A stretch of 64,000 nucleotides of DNA from Rhynchopus euleeides (GCA_963210315.1 OY723304.1:682001-746000), one strand, 5' to 3'; counted from the first letter of the stretch, positions 8,557-20,212 are shown. Notes: a model not told the origin generated them from the sequence alone. Made by a program: numbers and translations.

Positions 8557-10542
8557 GGGCAGCCTCGATCCTGCACGGATCAGCAGCCCGCCTGCCACCC
8601 GCCCTCCCTGTTGCCACAGCAAAACAAGGAGACAAAAAGCATCCGACCCACGCGCATGTACTCTGCAGTGCAGCACTCTACTCATTATTCATCTGATCGT
8701 CTCGACACCCATCCAAAGCAGGGTCATATGGCATGGCGTGTCACGACCACCTCCAGGCCTGAAGGCGGGTTGGACGAGATGAAAAAATCGCTGCCTCGAA
8801 AGCAGTGATTGGGCTGGTCCCGAGAGAGAGGGGAAGACAACCCAACACAGACCGGAAAATGACAAGGTCTCTCGTGTAAAGCCTTGCAGGTGGGTGAAAG
8901 GAGCATCCCGTGATGCCTCGTTGAGAAGCTGTCTGGTGTGGTGTTGCATTTGTTGCTTTGTTCCGACGATGCTGTTCCTCGTGGCAGTCGGCACGCTGGC
9001 AAGTTGTGCCGTTGTGCGACAATGCGCTGAGTCACTCACCAACAAACGTGGTCAGTTTGATGTCAGCCGGATGCATGTGCAAACCACAGACAGAGAGGCA
9101 CATGTGGGGGGGGGGGGGGCCTTTGTTGATGCAGACATTTGGGGGTCTTCGCGCATCGGTGCAGGAAAGTGTGTGCTGGTGAGGTGTACATAGTTCCCAC
9201 CGAAGTTTGCTGAGTCGCGAAGAACCTCCTTCCATAACATGGCATTGCTGCTTCGCCACACCCCACAAGAACTGGCCTGTGTCTTCGTTTCGAGTGTCAC
9301 CACGGGACAGGGAAGGGGTGGGGACGACAAGGTGAACGGGTTGTGCGTCGCAGCGTGGCACCTAACTTGCGAGGCGCGCAGTTTCCTGCACCCTCTGAGT
9401 TCTTGTTGGTGCAGTGCAGCTACAACCCATCAGGGATACAAGATTCTCTCGCTGAGCTTTTCGGGCCTTTGTTGGCCGAAGCCGCTCAAGAGAAAGAGTC
9501 GAAAAAAAAGGATTGCCGAATTTCTTTTGCTTTGTTTGTGCAACCTTCTGGTCACCTGCACGTTGGGGCGTGGAGTGTAGGTGAACAAAACATTGCTCCC
9601 ACTGGGGGCCCTCGCTACCAAGTGTGACTGAGTGAGAAAAAGTGAGAAGTCAGCCATGTTTGGCTGAAAACTGACGACTCGTGACTCACAGTGACTCGTA
9701 GCGAGGGCCCCCACTGCAACCTTTTTAGTTCTGAACGCCTTCCGTGAGCACGGTGCGTTTGACACAAAATCAACCGATCGCACCTGAACCTTAGGATTCT
9801 GAAATGCCGCCAATGGCCCGCAGATGAGGGCATGTGCACGACAGAGCCACCAGCAGATGCATAGGTTGAAACAAGCCACTGAATTGCAGTTCGTGGACAA
9901 GGGGAAAACGATATGAAAGGGGTGTACAAATATACTAATTCAGCGAGACAGAACACCCTGCCCAGCAACTGGAAGAAACTACCTTTCATTGAACGCACCC
10001 GTGTCCTAAGGCTGTGAAGCCGTGAAGGGTATGTGAGCCCGTACTTCCCACTGCAACCGCTCTGAGGAACCTTCCGGTTATCTGTTGCCATAACATTCTC
10101 CAGACAGAACCCCGAAAACGGTTTCCCGGTATGTCAGGGATGTGTCCCGAGAATTGTTGGTTGCAGCTGTGTGAGGTCGCCTCTCCCCCCACATGTGTGT
10201 GATTTTCTTTCCTAATGTGTCACTTCAGTTATTCATGTCTGTCTGGGCATTGAACATGGTGTCAGAACTGCATAACACGTTCAGCGCAAAGCTTGTATAA
10301 AGGAACAGATGGAAATTCAGTTGGAAGGGGTGGGTGTGAAGTGAAGGAGAGAAAGTAATGTGCGGCGCTACCTTCACTTGTGCGGAGGGGTGGTTCTGAG
10401 TCACTGAATCTGAGTGTTATAAATTTGGCTGAAAAATGAGTTATGCGGGGGAACGGGATGATTTGGGAAAGGGCTATTTGGATCCCACTTTGGACCCACT
10501 TTCAAGATGCATGTAATGGATGCACATGATGCAGGAGACGCT
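8557..10542. repeat. Non-coding spacer, copy 2 of the tandem segmental duplication
   Basis: Matches 1499-3105 in blocks (see that entry). Its right-hand start, GGAGTGGGCAGCCTCGA with CTGCACGGATCAGC, recurs at about 11093-11150 just upstream of paralogue 2. The duplicated unit is therefore about 2.5 kb and a third unit begins there. A G run (9105-9118) interrupts the conserved part. I see no gene in 9350-10540. Confidence 0.55.
9603..9713. repeat. Short fold-back element
   Basis: Inverted ends TGGGGGCCCTCGCTAC (left) and GTAGCGAGGGCCCCCA (right) enclose about 80 bases rich in GAGTGA/TCACTC words that also pair loosely. It has the size of a small MITE. No clear target duplication was seen. Confidence 0.55.
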
Positions 10543-11001
10543 TCAGGCCTTCTGCGCACCAACAGGGTTTTCGTAGAAGTTCTTCGCTGGTGCAGCCTCC
10601 GGTTCGGCCACCCCAACCTCCGGGTAGGCTGGCTGGGCGGGCTCTGTGATAATCGTGGTCGTCTCGGCTTTGTGCCTGCAGCAGCACCCGCCAGAGCAGC
10701 ACCCGCCCCACGAGCACCCTTCACCACGGCAGCAGCACAGCCACGACCCGACAAGGATCGTAACAAGGATGGCAAGCCCGATGAAGACAAGAACGACAAT
10801 GTGTTCGGCTGTGTGCTCGCACGAACCCGGGAATCTACCCGAGCACGTATACCACGGGCAGTGGCAACGGAAGGGGTAAGCGCCGGGGGTGCCGTAGTTG
10901 TGTATGCCACAGACGGGGCTGTCGTCTGCAGCCTCCTGACAGGAGGCAGCGGCCATCCCACAGAGCATCGACAGCACCAGGATCACATGCTGCAGCGACA
11001 T
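10543..11001 (-). CDS. Cysteine-rich single-pass membrane protein, paralogue 2
   Basis: 152 residues, clearly homologous to the product of 3106-3597 over its whole length. It has the signal peptide MSLQHVILVLSMLCGMAAAS, an ectodomain ending RCHCPWYTCSGRF, a hydrophobic segment VVLVFIGLAILVTILVGS, the patch WLCCCRGEGCSWGGCC, and a shorter tail ending FYENPVGAQKA. The membrane segment, Cys patch and ENPVG terminus are the best conserved parts, while the ectodomain and Pro-rich tail have drifted. This suggests the membrane-proximal Cys patch and the extreme C-terminus carry the function. Open sequence upstream of the ATG is the TTGTG leader. The product is unknown. Confidence 0.75.
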   Translation of the reverse strand: MSLQHVILVLSMLCGMAAASCQEAADDSPVCGIHNYGTPGAYPFRCHCPWYTCSGRFPGSCEHTAEHIVVLVFIGLAILVTILVGSWLCCCRGEGCSWGGCCSGGCCCRHKAETTTIITEPAQPAYPEVGVAEPEAAPAKNFYENPVGAQKA

Positions 11002-11093
11002 CCTGAGAGTCTTGTGCTGTGCTGTGTTGTGTAGAACTGCAGAGGAGGGTGTGTGTTGCTGTGCTGTGGTGTGGTGTGGTGTCCGCATCTTGG
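11002..11093 (-). promoter_or_regulatory. Conserved 5' leader of paralogue 2
   Basis: Same block order as 3598-3720: CCTGAGAGTCTTGTG, TTGTG repeats, GTAGAACTGCAGAGGAGGGT, more repeats, GGTGTCCGCATCTTGG. The repeat number is lower. Confidence 0.4.
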
Positions 11094-12252
11094 AGTGGGC
11101 AGCCTCGACCCTGCACGGATCAGCGGCCCGCCTGCCACCCCTACCCCCCCTGTCACAGAAACCACACCCGGGTCGAATGACCAAACGCGCGGCTTTGCAG
11201 CGACGACCACCGAGCTCTGTACGCCGGATCCAGTCGGAGTTCTTCAGCGCCCTCCAGAGCACACCCCCAGCATCCAATATCAATTCATGCAACCAGTTCC
11301 AAACTCAAGCGCGACGTGTGTGCGGGGGTGGGGTGGGCTGCCAGCTCTGCATTTGCATAATATCGCTGCAAACAAACACACGCCCGCCACTCCGCCCCCT
11401 TCCTCCTCGCTCGTTCTGACAGGCGAGCGTTGTCGGGTATCGGGGGTGACGGGACCGGCGACCTACAAAAGAAAACACTAGCGGGTTGTGTTGCGGTGGC
11501 ACAACCACAGGGGGATGCAATGAGGGCAGCACCACTGGCTCTGCACGAGGGTTTGATGGTTCTCACCCAATAATATGTGCGGCGTGGTGCAAAGCTGAAG
11601 GAAGGAGAAGAGAGGAGTCGAAGGGAGGGTGGGTGGGCGGGGAGAATCCCTCGATCGCGAGAACACACCCATGCCTTGCTGCGATGAGTGACAGCCTTCA
11701 ATATGATCTGCGCTGGTTTCCTGCGTTGTGGACACTGTTCTCAGAATGAAACGTTATCAGACATCTATAGAAAACTGCGGTTTCCTCTGCGGAAACAATC
11801 TGGTCCCCGCTGGATTGAAAAGTGGCAGGAAAATGCGACAAAATCCAATGGGTTTGTTTTCTTTTGCAGCAGAGCACACACCCCCCGCCCTATCTTCGGG
11901 TCTACCCTGCAGCAGCATGGTTGAGAACAAACAATACAGACTTGGCTGCTTGTTTGTGCGCACTACCGAAAGAACTTCAAACCCCCGCCTTACAACAATA
12001 GATACTCACCCCCACCCCCTCCACATACCCCCCCCCCTCCATACGCGCAAAAGAAGACAATCGTACACATATGAACGGGCAAGGAGGAACCATCACTGGC
12101 AGCCGCTTAGCAAGTCACCCGCGGCTTGGAGACCAGGGGGGGGAGGGGATGGGAGGGAAGGTGGGACACGGGGTGGTGCCTTTTTGAGAGTACAGTCCAT
12201 GCATCGCCATCGTATCAGCCCCCCTCTGGGGAAAATACGCCTTCTCGAGACT
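11094..12252. other. Intergenic stretch without a recognisable gene
   Basis: The first 60 bases repeat the unit boundary seen at 8557. The rest is GC-rich then C-rich low-complexity sequence (C runs near 12010-12045, G runs near 12135-12165). No frame shows family motifs or conserved neighbours. Confidence 0.5.
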
Positions 12253-15200
12253 CTAATCTAGGGGGGTTGCCTTCAGAAGGGCCTGCCACTCCTGGCCACC
12301 GGTGCCCCGAGGGCTTGGGCGGCCGCCTGTGGCGGGTGTAGTTGCATCACTGGCTGTCTCCTCGGAGTCGTGGTCACGGCGCGCCTTGTGCCGCGGTGTC
12401 CCCATCATCCTCCGGTCTGCCACCTGGCTTGCCTTCAGAGGCGGCGCACTCGGCTTCTGCAGAACTGCCTGCCTCTGCACGGTACGCGGATCACGCGCCT
12501 TCCGCCTGCTGCTCTGTGCCCCCCGGAGAACTGTCGGGCGGATCGGAGGGATGTGATGCAGAACACCAAGGCGGACCAGACACCACCACCACCACCCCCT
12601 CCCTCTGCCACAGAACCAAACCAAACCCCCCCCACCGACATACCACCCTGGATCTTCCGCGACACCCCATCGACGTACATCTTCAGCTCATGCACCTCCT
12701 CTCTGCGGCCTGCCTCGACAGCCACCTCGAGGGCGCGCTCTGTGATCTTGTTTGCCTTGGTGGGTGGGTCATACGGGGCCGCCAACACTGCCGCACCCCC
12801 GTGGCTCAGGATGCCTTGCGTGTCGGCGGCAAAGGCGGTGGCAAGCCGGGAGGACTTCGGCGTGGCAGATCGGTGGGCTCTGCTGCTGGGGCGCTCGGAA
12901 CCCACCGAAAGCATGCCCAGCGGGTGTGTGTCGAGCGGGCTGCGGCTGCGGCTCCTCGTGCGGAACGACGTTGCGGTGTAGTGATGCTGGGTCTGGGTGC
13001 GCCCATACACCCCATCGCGCAGAGGCGACACAGAGCGGTAGAAGACACCGTCGGTGTTGCACTTCCGGAAGGCGAGGTCGCTCTGTGAGGATATGGACCC
13101 CTGCCGCAGGGGCTGCTGCTGGTGTGCCGGCCCTGCCCTTTCAACCCTTGGGTGCGAAGGCGACCTGCCGCGCTGTGGCACGGCGGCCGCCCTGCGGGGC
13201 TGCGATGGGATACGCTTCACCGCGCCCCCCCGCCCCGCCGCCGCCGCAGCCCCGCTGCGGACCGCGGAGGCGGACCGCACCCCTGCCGAAGGGCGTGCCT
13301 TTGCGGTGCCGCTCTTCCGTGCAGAGGGCTTCGCCTTCCTGCTGCTGCTCCACGCCTGCGCCACAGACTTGCTGCCGGCATTGCCACGCGCAGTGGCGGC
13401 AGCAGGCAGCGGCGGTGCCGGGGAGGGCGACGCGCGCCGCCTCGCCCGTGTGAGGGGTGAGATGCCTGCAGGGCGCTGCAGCGGTGTGCCTTGCAGGGAG
13501 GTCTGCGGCGTGCCGAACATGCGCATCGGCTTCAGCGGGGGTGTGGCGGACACAGCGGAGTGGCGCGCCGCTGACAGGGCTGGGCTGACCGTCGCGCCCT
13601 GGGGGTCGAGGCTGTAGCGCAGGTTCGACCTGCGGAGAAGGGGCGGTGTGTGCAGAGAGGGGGGGGAAAGCCGGTGGCCCACCGCAGGGGAGGGCACTGC
13701 CAGCAGCTGATCACTTCACATTTGATTGCCATACTGGGCTGATCCGGCCTTGGGGAAAACACAAAAAATCTCGCGATCTCAATCCGATTCGCAAAAAATC
13801 GCAGCGATTTTTTGCGATTTTTTCCGACTTTTTGCGATTTTTTCGGCTTTCTGCGTTGTTGGGTCCGTCGGCGGGGGGTGGGGGTGATAGGTAAGTATAC
13901 TGGGGACTGGGCAGTGGCCGTTCCACATGCCTCTCCCCTCGTGGCTTACACCCTGTCGCCACCCACCCCACTTCATGGAAAACATGACTCCGCAGCAACA
14001 GGGTCATACTTGCGGTGGTATGCAACCACTAGTACCGCCTGTTTGCATCGTCGGGTTCGCAAAGGACCGTACTCATGGTACGCTGCCTTGCCGTAGGGAC
14101 TCAGATACTGAGGACACCCCTGAGAACACTGAGGAAGATGTTGGGCTAGCCTAGTTGAAGCAGGCTTCGGGGTGACCGAGGGGGAGCGCCCTGCCCAGAA
14201 CATGAACAAGAAAGACTGTTCGACTGACGGGAAGAACCTGGTGGGCAGGTGTGTCTTCGGTGCAATGCTTGGAGATATCAGGAGCCTTCTCTTCAAGGCT
14301 ACCACTTATGTTGGACTTGGCCTTCGCTCCTGTGAGCAGTGAAAAAAGTCAGGGACGCCGTTCTTCCCCTCTGACTGAGGACCAGTGGTGACGTAGCGAA
14401 GGACCTTGAAGGGTGTTTGAACCCGAGAGAGTCAACCAAAGGTATTCTACAGGACCTGGCACGGAACGGACGATACGAACGCTCCCACCGTGCGCACGGA
14501 CCTGTCTGCGACTCTACCAGGAACCACGAGGTGGCGCGCGCACATCACTTCGGAGGCCTCAAGGAGCCTGCCTGACCTGCACGACTCCGCTGCGCCATCT
14601 ACAAGGCGGAGCTCGGGCGCCATCCTCACCGACCTACAGCAAGACAAGGGGTGATGATCATCTGGAGACACCTGAGCCCAGGATTGGAGAGGCGCGAAGG
14701 CCATATCCACAGATGGTCCAGCTGGGAGGGAAACCACCATCCACCTCCTTCGGACACCACACAGCCTTGTCGATGACCACAGCAGCCCGGACACAGACCA
14801 GTACGCGTACCCTGCCTGCAGCACCGGGTCACACCCCACCAAGAGAGCATCTCTTTCGCCACGGCCCAAGCCGGCACCCCCTCACCACCACCAACGAACT
14901 GTTGCTGCACCGCGACAAGCCCATTACCTGGCTGCAGGAGGGGATCTGGGCACAGCGAGGTTCAGCCATTCAGCTTCAGGCTTACAGTGGTCTTCAATCC
15001 CACCCAAGCCTTACCGAAGCTTGGATACCCCTGGGTCGGGATTCGGAACGTGGGTATATCGGCCGGTGGGATGCGACTTTGGGATGGCCTCACCAGAATG
15101 GCTGAAAATCCTATCCGGCCGCTGAAATTTGAGCCGTACGACGGGCGGCCATCTTGCGACTCCAACCCCGATCCGTCCAGGAACAGGAAGTGTACCGTAC

Positions 15201-18200
15201 GACTTCTCCTTCACCCAACGGTCGTGCGGTCAAGCAAATCGGATACTCTTCCCAACGGGACCCTTCCCAAGACAAAAACCAATCCCTGACCAACCCCACA
15301 GGCTCATCTTTACTCTTCCTGGGGCTGGGAGAATGGTAGTAGGCGAAGGAGGCTTACAGCACAGGTTCGGCTGCGGAATCGCAGGAAGCGGCTACTGTGC
15401 GGAAGGTCCCTCCCGGAGCTCACGGGTCAGCTGTAGAGTTGTACGGAAAGAACGCCCAGTTGCGTATGAGGTCTTCTGCTCATGGGGCTTGCCCTGGTCA
15501 GCTGGATGGCCGGTAGAACGGGGGTTCCTCTCATGCGATGAGCTCCAGATGACCTAACGACTAGTTGTGTGTGGGATGGTTACTCACGGCTCAGCTGTGG
15601 CTCTAGGGTGGTGGAAGCGTCAACGCAAACTATATTTGGTCGTAGTCGCCGACGTGACACACCACTCCGGAGTCATCATCAGACAACATCATCGGTACGA
15701 GGTGCGAGAGAGTGTTCTAAGACAGGACTGCCGCTGGTCGGTGATCCTTGGAATACGGTGAAGACGTAGAGAGCGACGAGCGTGAAGTGTGCGTAGTCGG
15801 GACAGAGTGATAGAACCTCAAGACAGAACTGCCGCTGGTCGGTGTCTGGTCAAGAGGAGAGCAGAGCGAGTGTCTATTCGAGAGCAGAGACAAGCGTCTA
15901 TTCGGTCCATAAACCTCAAGACAGAACTGCCGCTGGTCGGTGTCTGATCAAGAGGAGAGCAAGACATGAGTCGCAAAGAACGGCCAGATGCGCGGATGCT
16001 CCTGGAGCTCGGGCTCGGCTGTGGCATCGGAGAAAAGCGGCCCGTGGAGGTCTTATCGTGCGACTCCTGGAGCTCAGGAAACCCAAGTCTCTCCCGCTCG
16101 ACTGTGGGGTCGCAGGACGGACAGCTAGTGCCGAGGACTTCTTCTCCTACGAGCAGCTTCTGGTGTTCATGGATCACTATGGAGTCACCGAGCGAATGTT
16201 TGCGCGCGGGTGCTCCTGGAGCTCAGGACCCGCTGGCGTCGCAGGCGCAACAGCGAGTGATGCAGAGGTCTGCATCTAATGCGACCAGCTCCGGGTGCTC
16301 AGGGCTCACTGTGGAGTCGGGGGGCGACCAGCTCATGATCTTCTCGTGTGGTCAGCTTCGGGCGTTGTGGAATCGCCGGCAAAACAGCTGATGGTCTTCT
16401 CATGTTCCGGGAGCTCAGGGCTCACTGTCGAGTAGGATTATTTTGTGCCAGATGCAGGTCATCAGCACCATCTGCTTCACCCCCTTCAGCGCCATCTCCT
16501 CGGGGGGCCGACACTGCAGGGAGGCAGGTCCGCGATACCTGGTCCCACAGGTCGGTGCGGAGGGCCACCGCACCCAGGTGGCCCACACCCACGGTGTGCC
16601 CGAAGTAGTTGACACGCTTGTGAGAGCGTTTTCCTGAGGCGACCGGTCCGCTGTTCACCCCAACCCGCACGGTGGGCCCGCCCCCGACCCGTCGCGCCGC
16701 CCGCAGATAGGACCTGGAGCAGCCCTGCAGGCCAGGGGCGGCGAGGAGTGACTCGTACCCGCAGCCCGACTGTGAAGTCACGGAGAAAAAGAGCGGCTGG
16801 CGATGCAAAGGTCACCTGTGGAGTCACGAAAAAACAGCTGGTTGTGCTCTTGGAGCGCAAGGCAGCTGCGGCGTCGCCTGTGTGGAAGTGCCTACCCTCG
16901 GAAGTAACCCAAAGAAGCGAGATCTGAACGTGCTGGGGACCGTCGGAGCTAGTGTCGGCATCAGCATGGTCAAGGCCAGAGGAGGCCGAAGCCAAGAGCA
17001 TAGTGGCCTGCCACAGGCGCCAGGCCGATGCACCTCTTGAGCATGCTGTCTCAAGGTGCACATTGTCTGTATGTGGTGTTCGACTATGAAGCAGACTCGG
17101 GGACGAGGCTGACAAATGTTCACTACCGTGGCCTCCGGCGGCTGGGGGGCTCCGCCCCCCAGACCCCCCTGTGACCTGTGAAGTCTGTCCAACGGGAACT
17201 GACGAGCGCATGTGACCGTGCCCTTCCTTCCCGAGAACGGGTATCGTCGACCGTCCGTGATCCTGTTTTGGGTTCAAGTCAGGCTCATACACATGTTCAC
17301 ATCAGTTTTGTCAAAGGCCAACTCCCGAAGTACTCAGTAAAACCTCCATTTTGCGAGCCGCGAACAGCGAAATGGGCCCATTGCGCCAAACATATACAGT
17401 ACCCTGGTCTGGACCCTTGAGGCAATTTGTTCGAGGGGCAGATATTGCATGATTTCGCGCGCGCAAAAAAAATTGAGGAGGCAATTTTAGGAAGGTGGGA
17501 GATAGCGAACACCCTGCTACCGCCTAACAAAAAAAACGCCTCACAACAAAAAAATCACGATCTCAATCCGATTCGCAAAAAATCGCAAAAAGTCGCGAAA
17601 ATTCGCAAAAAATCGCTGCGATTTTTTGCGATTTTTTGCGACTTTTTGGTGGCCCGGTGCCGCTTCTTTGCGATTTTCTGTAAAATCCCCAAGGCCGGAT
17701 CAGCCCACATACCGAGAATTGCTGCGGCCACGGCCCGGACTCCGCCAATTCCGTTCCAGGTCGACGTAGTTTCGACGGAGGATGGCATCGCTGCGAGGAT
17801 GGGAATGATATGATTTGATGTGCGGCGCAGCGGTGCGCCTGGGAAGGCAGGGGAAACACACACGAATCCAGACCGCAACCATACCGAGCGGACACTATGC
17901 CAGACCGGTTCGTATACTCTGTTGAATACTCACCGGAGGACAGCGGCGGACGCGGCGTGCCGTTGGCAGACACCCTCAGCGGAGACGGCGTGCGGGACTG
18001 TGCATGCAGGGGTGTGTGTTCGGCACCACCCACTTTTTCTCCGCTTCGAGCCACCCACCCCACCCCGCCCCCACTAACAGCCCTCTGGCTACCCACCCCC
18101 TACCCCCACCCCCGACCACCACAACTCGCCATACCCGTGCTCGCCGACGCGAAGAGGATGACTGTAAGGAGAGGATAGAGACGCCTGCACTGCCGGACGC

Positions 18201-18692
18201 ATCGACGGCACGCCGGTCCCGAAGTGACGCGTGTGGAGAGGGGGGTCGGTGCGTGGCTGGGGGGCGATGTCGCGCCGCATCGCTGGGCTCTGCAGGCGAG
18301 ACCGCCGCCACGACAACCTCCGGAGGATGCATCACGACAGGGGCAGACACGGTGCTGGTATCTGCCGGCCCCGGCATGTGGGTCAGGCCGGACAGGCCGT
18401 GCTGCAGGTCGCTCCGCACAGTCCCATCCTCGCTGACCATGTCCACCAATGCGACAAGGTCATCCTCGTATGTCAGCCGCTTCGGCTGTGCCGGCAGCGC
18501 CTCCTCCGCTGCAGGGATAGGGTCGCAGTCGGGGAAGGCCGGTGGGCTGGAGTGGAAGGACACCGCCGTGTGGGACAGCTCGTAGGCCGTGTCGTGGAAG
18601 CAGGGCAGGCCGGGGGGGGCGCCGTCGTGCAATGCGTGCTCGCGCTCCGGGTGCCCGTCCCTGTCATCCGAGGACAGGCTGGAGGGGTTCAT
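12253..18692 (-). CDS. Five-exon gene for a disordered SR/Pro-rich basic protein, with a transposon in intron 3
   Basis: Proposed exons: 18135-18692, 17930-17997, 17713-17838, 12644-13629 and 12253-12530. Together they give exactly 672 codons (671 residues). Donors are GTATGG, GTATTC, GTATGG and GTATGT. Acceptors follow pyrimidine tracts (for example CCCCTTCTCCGCAG). Introns are 137, 91, about 105 (without the 3.97 kb insert) and 113 bases. The N-terminus is acidic (RLTYEDDLVALVDMVSEDG). The middle is Ser/Arg/Pro-rich (RNYVDLERNWRSPGRGRSNS, then SNLRYSLDPQG across the intron-3 join). A later part has SFRTRSRSRSPLD, and the conserved-looking NKITERALEVAVEAGRREEV lies near the end of exon 4. 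The C-terminus ends QALLKATPLD. No family recognised; the SR content would fit an RNA or cytoskeletal partner. Intron 2 could instead use GTGAGT four bases upstream of the chosen donor, but that breaks the frame of exon 3. This model replaces reading the two halves as separate genes. Confidence 0.65.
13861..15710. other. Transposon interior without a recognisable gene
   Basis: The longest frame (14413-15105, plus) has no family motifs and its composition looks like chance. A short ATG frame at 14202-14342 (MNKKDCSTDGKNLVGRC) is noted only for completeness. Confidence 0.4.
15719..16440. repeat. Degenerate minisatellite
   Basis: Three copies of AAGACAGAACTGCCGCTGGT-type units (one with GG for GA) start at about 15719, 15820 and 15919, about 100 bases apart. 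They grade into looser repeats around GCTCCTGGAGCTC and GGGCTCACTGTGGAGTCG at about 16008, 16063, 16211, 16291 and 16408. Confidence 0.6.
16440..16770 (-). pseudogene. Fragment of adenylyl cyclase catalytic domain
   Basis: The minus strand reads VRVGVNSGPVASGKRSHKRV, then NYFGHTVGVGHLGAVALRTD. This matches the intact cyclases at 42-47 kb (VRVGLNSGPVTTERN, VDYLGHTVNVAARLE, GAVAVREELW). After a frameshift, PPEEMALKGVKQ matches PPEMVVLKGVQQ. The purine-contacting Asp has become Asn, and the catalytic Asn/Arg helix (NVAAR) is lost. Only the C-terminal third of the domain remains. It lies inside the 3.97 kb transposon and is therefore probably captured DNA. Confidence 0.8.
17122..17178 (-). repeat. 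Dispersed GC palindrome repeat, copy 1
   Basis: The core GGGGGGCTCCGCCCCCC is self-complementary and flanked by CACTACCGTGGCCTCCGGCG and CAGACCCCCCTGTG. Three more copies on the opposite strand lie at about 40617, 40777 and 57956. Confidence 0.75.
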
Positions 18693-19228
18693 CGAGCAGC
18701 TGTCGCTGTTGTTTAGGGTGGGGTAGTGGGGTGGTGGGGTGAGAGAGGGCTAATCACCCCAGTGTTGCTGTATTCTGAAACTACAACTTCATTTCGCCGA
18801 CACACAAAACGTGAATCGCATAGTGAAGCCCCACACCCCACCTTCCCACAGCCCACAGCCATCTGCGTTGCAAGTGTAGGGTGTACGCACATACCTGTCA
18901 TGTTCCCCTGTAAGCGCATCCGCATCTACTGGATGCATCTGCCGCGTCACATCAGTGCCACCCCTGCTAGGGTCTAATCTATGGCACAGGGATACAGCAG
19001 GCAGGGGGGTAGGGTGTCGAGCGCGGCACAACCCCTCCCCGTGTGTTCCTGAGGCAGGTGTGCGTTGTGGCGGCATGTGATTCCTGATGCGCAAAGTGAT
19101 GCCTTACAGTGTAACGAGCAATGCCGACAAAACACATGGTGGCTGAATCGCGTGCGGGCTGTGTGAATCCAAATGGGGGGGGGGGGGGGGATGGCTGCCT
19201 GCACGGCGCTGAAGTAAATTACATTACA
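18693..19228. other. Upstream region of the five-exon gene
   Basis: No gene seen. Contains a G run at 19177-19190. The stretch just upstream of the start (18693-18760) is GT-rich. Confidence 0.35.
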
Positions 19229-19816
19229 ATGGTGCCCCTGAAAACGAAATCGCAACTACGTAAGAACTACGTAAGAACTACGTAAGAACTACGTAAATCG
19301 GGGGTGGACCTTCTTTTTTTTTTTGAAAATGGGATTTCCCCTTCACAGGTTAGTGGTGAAATTTTTCGGGGAAAAATGAGTTCCACCACACCCCCAACCC
19401 CAGCGTGCCCAATTAAGTCCAAAGAAACCGGTTTTGGTCAGATTGCTGACTCTGAACCCACCTGCACCCCCGACGGGGTGGGTGACGTTTTTCGGGTTTT
19501 TTGGGGGTTTGGCCTGAATGGCTTTCAAGCAGAAATACGGTGGAAGAGCTTCATGTGCGAAGAGTAATATTTTTTGAGAAAATATGGCATCCGTCGCACC
19601 CCCAACCCCAGCGAGCCCCGATAAATCAAAAGAAGCCGGTTATGGTCAGATTGTCGCCGCTGGGGCCACCTGCACACCCTGCAGGGTAGGTGAGATTTTG
19701 TAGGTTTTTTGGGGTGTTCGGGTTTTTTGTGGCTTGTCCTTTTTGCAAGTTTGGCGGACCCAACTCAGGAAACTTTTCACCGTGCGGGTCCGCACGATCC
19801 GCACAGATCCCAAATA

Positions 19817-20161
19817 CCGTATACGTAAATATTATGGAACGTAAATATTATGGAACGGGCCCATTTTTGCCCGGTCCGTTCCATAATATTTACGTTCCAT
19901 AATATTTACAGGGCCAGTTGGGGACTCGGTGGTGAGGGTGGCTTGCCTCAGGAATCGCGCGAAAAGTGCACGAGTAGGTCCCGTCAGGGACTCTGTATGC
20001 CGTCCGATCACCTGGCCCAAGTCCCCGAGTCGCAGAAAGCCCTGTAAATATTATGGAACGAAAAAAATCTGGAACGCCAACCCACCAGCGTTCCAAAATA
20101 TTTACGTTCCATAATATTTACGTTCCATAATATTTACGTTCCAAAATATTTACGTATACGG
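19817..20161. mobile_element. TA-flanked 345-base MITE, copy 1
   Basis: Ends CCGTATACGTAAATATTATG and the complementary AATATTTACGTATACGG, flanked by TA on both sides. Subterminal AATATTATGGAACG repeats pair with CGTTCCATAATATT. The copy at 32822-33134 is about 95 percent identical by eye in the centre (CAGTTGGGGACTCGGTGGTG). Confidence 0.85.
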
Positions 20162-20212
20162 TATCCCAAAGAACGGGATTTTGTAAAATCCGAGGGGGGA
20201 ACCTATCCGTGA

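Larger units (their letters stand above)
13735..17707. mobile_element. 3.97 kb inverted-repeat transposon inside an intron
   Basis: The ends are a perfect 21-base inverted repeat (TGGGCTGATCCGGCCTTGGG plus one G) at 13735-13755 and 17687-17707. They are flanked by an identical 5-base CATAC at 13730-13734 and 17708-17712, taken as the target duplication. On the gene strand CATAC is GTATG, the donor of intron 3. Both ends continue into subterminal blocks made of GCGATTTTTT and its complement, each with the phrase GATCTCAATCCGATTCGC. The interior has no transposase I can recognise. It holds a minisatellite and a fragment of an adenylyl cyclase gene, so the copy looks non-autonomous with captured DNA. 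Confidence 0.75.

Noticed and set aside
2434-9193. MLFLVAV-type small protein in both spacer copies
   Set aside because: The two copies share the first 60 codons, but a G run shifts the frame in copy 2 and the ends differ, so conservation is at DNA level.
12253-13697. A separate gene starting near 13697
   Set aside because: The first codon there is GTG with a stop just upstream, and a strong acceptor at 13630 joins in frame to an exon at 17713 once the transposon is removed.
14413-15105. 230-codon plus-strand frame
   Set aside because: No family motif. Composition and the equally open antisense frames suggest chance in GC-rich DNA.
17555-17712. C-terminal exon reading through GCGATTTTTT repeats
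   Set aside because: These codons belong to the transposon's subterminal repeat; the exon ends at 17713 at a GTATGG donor.
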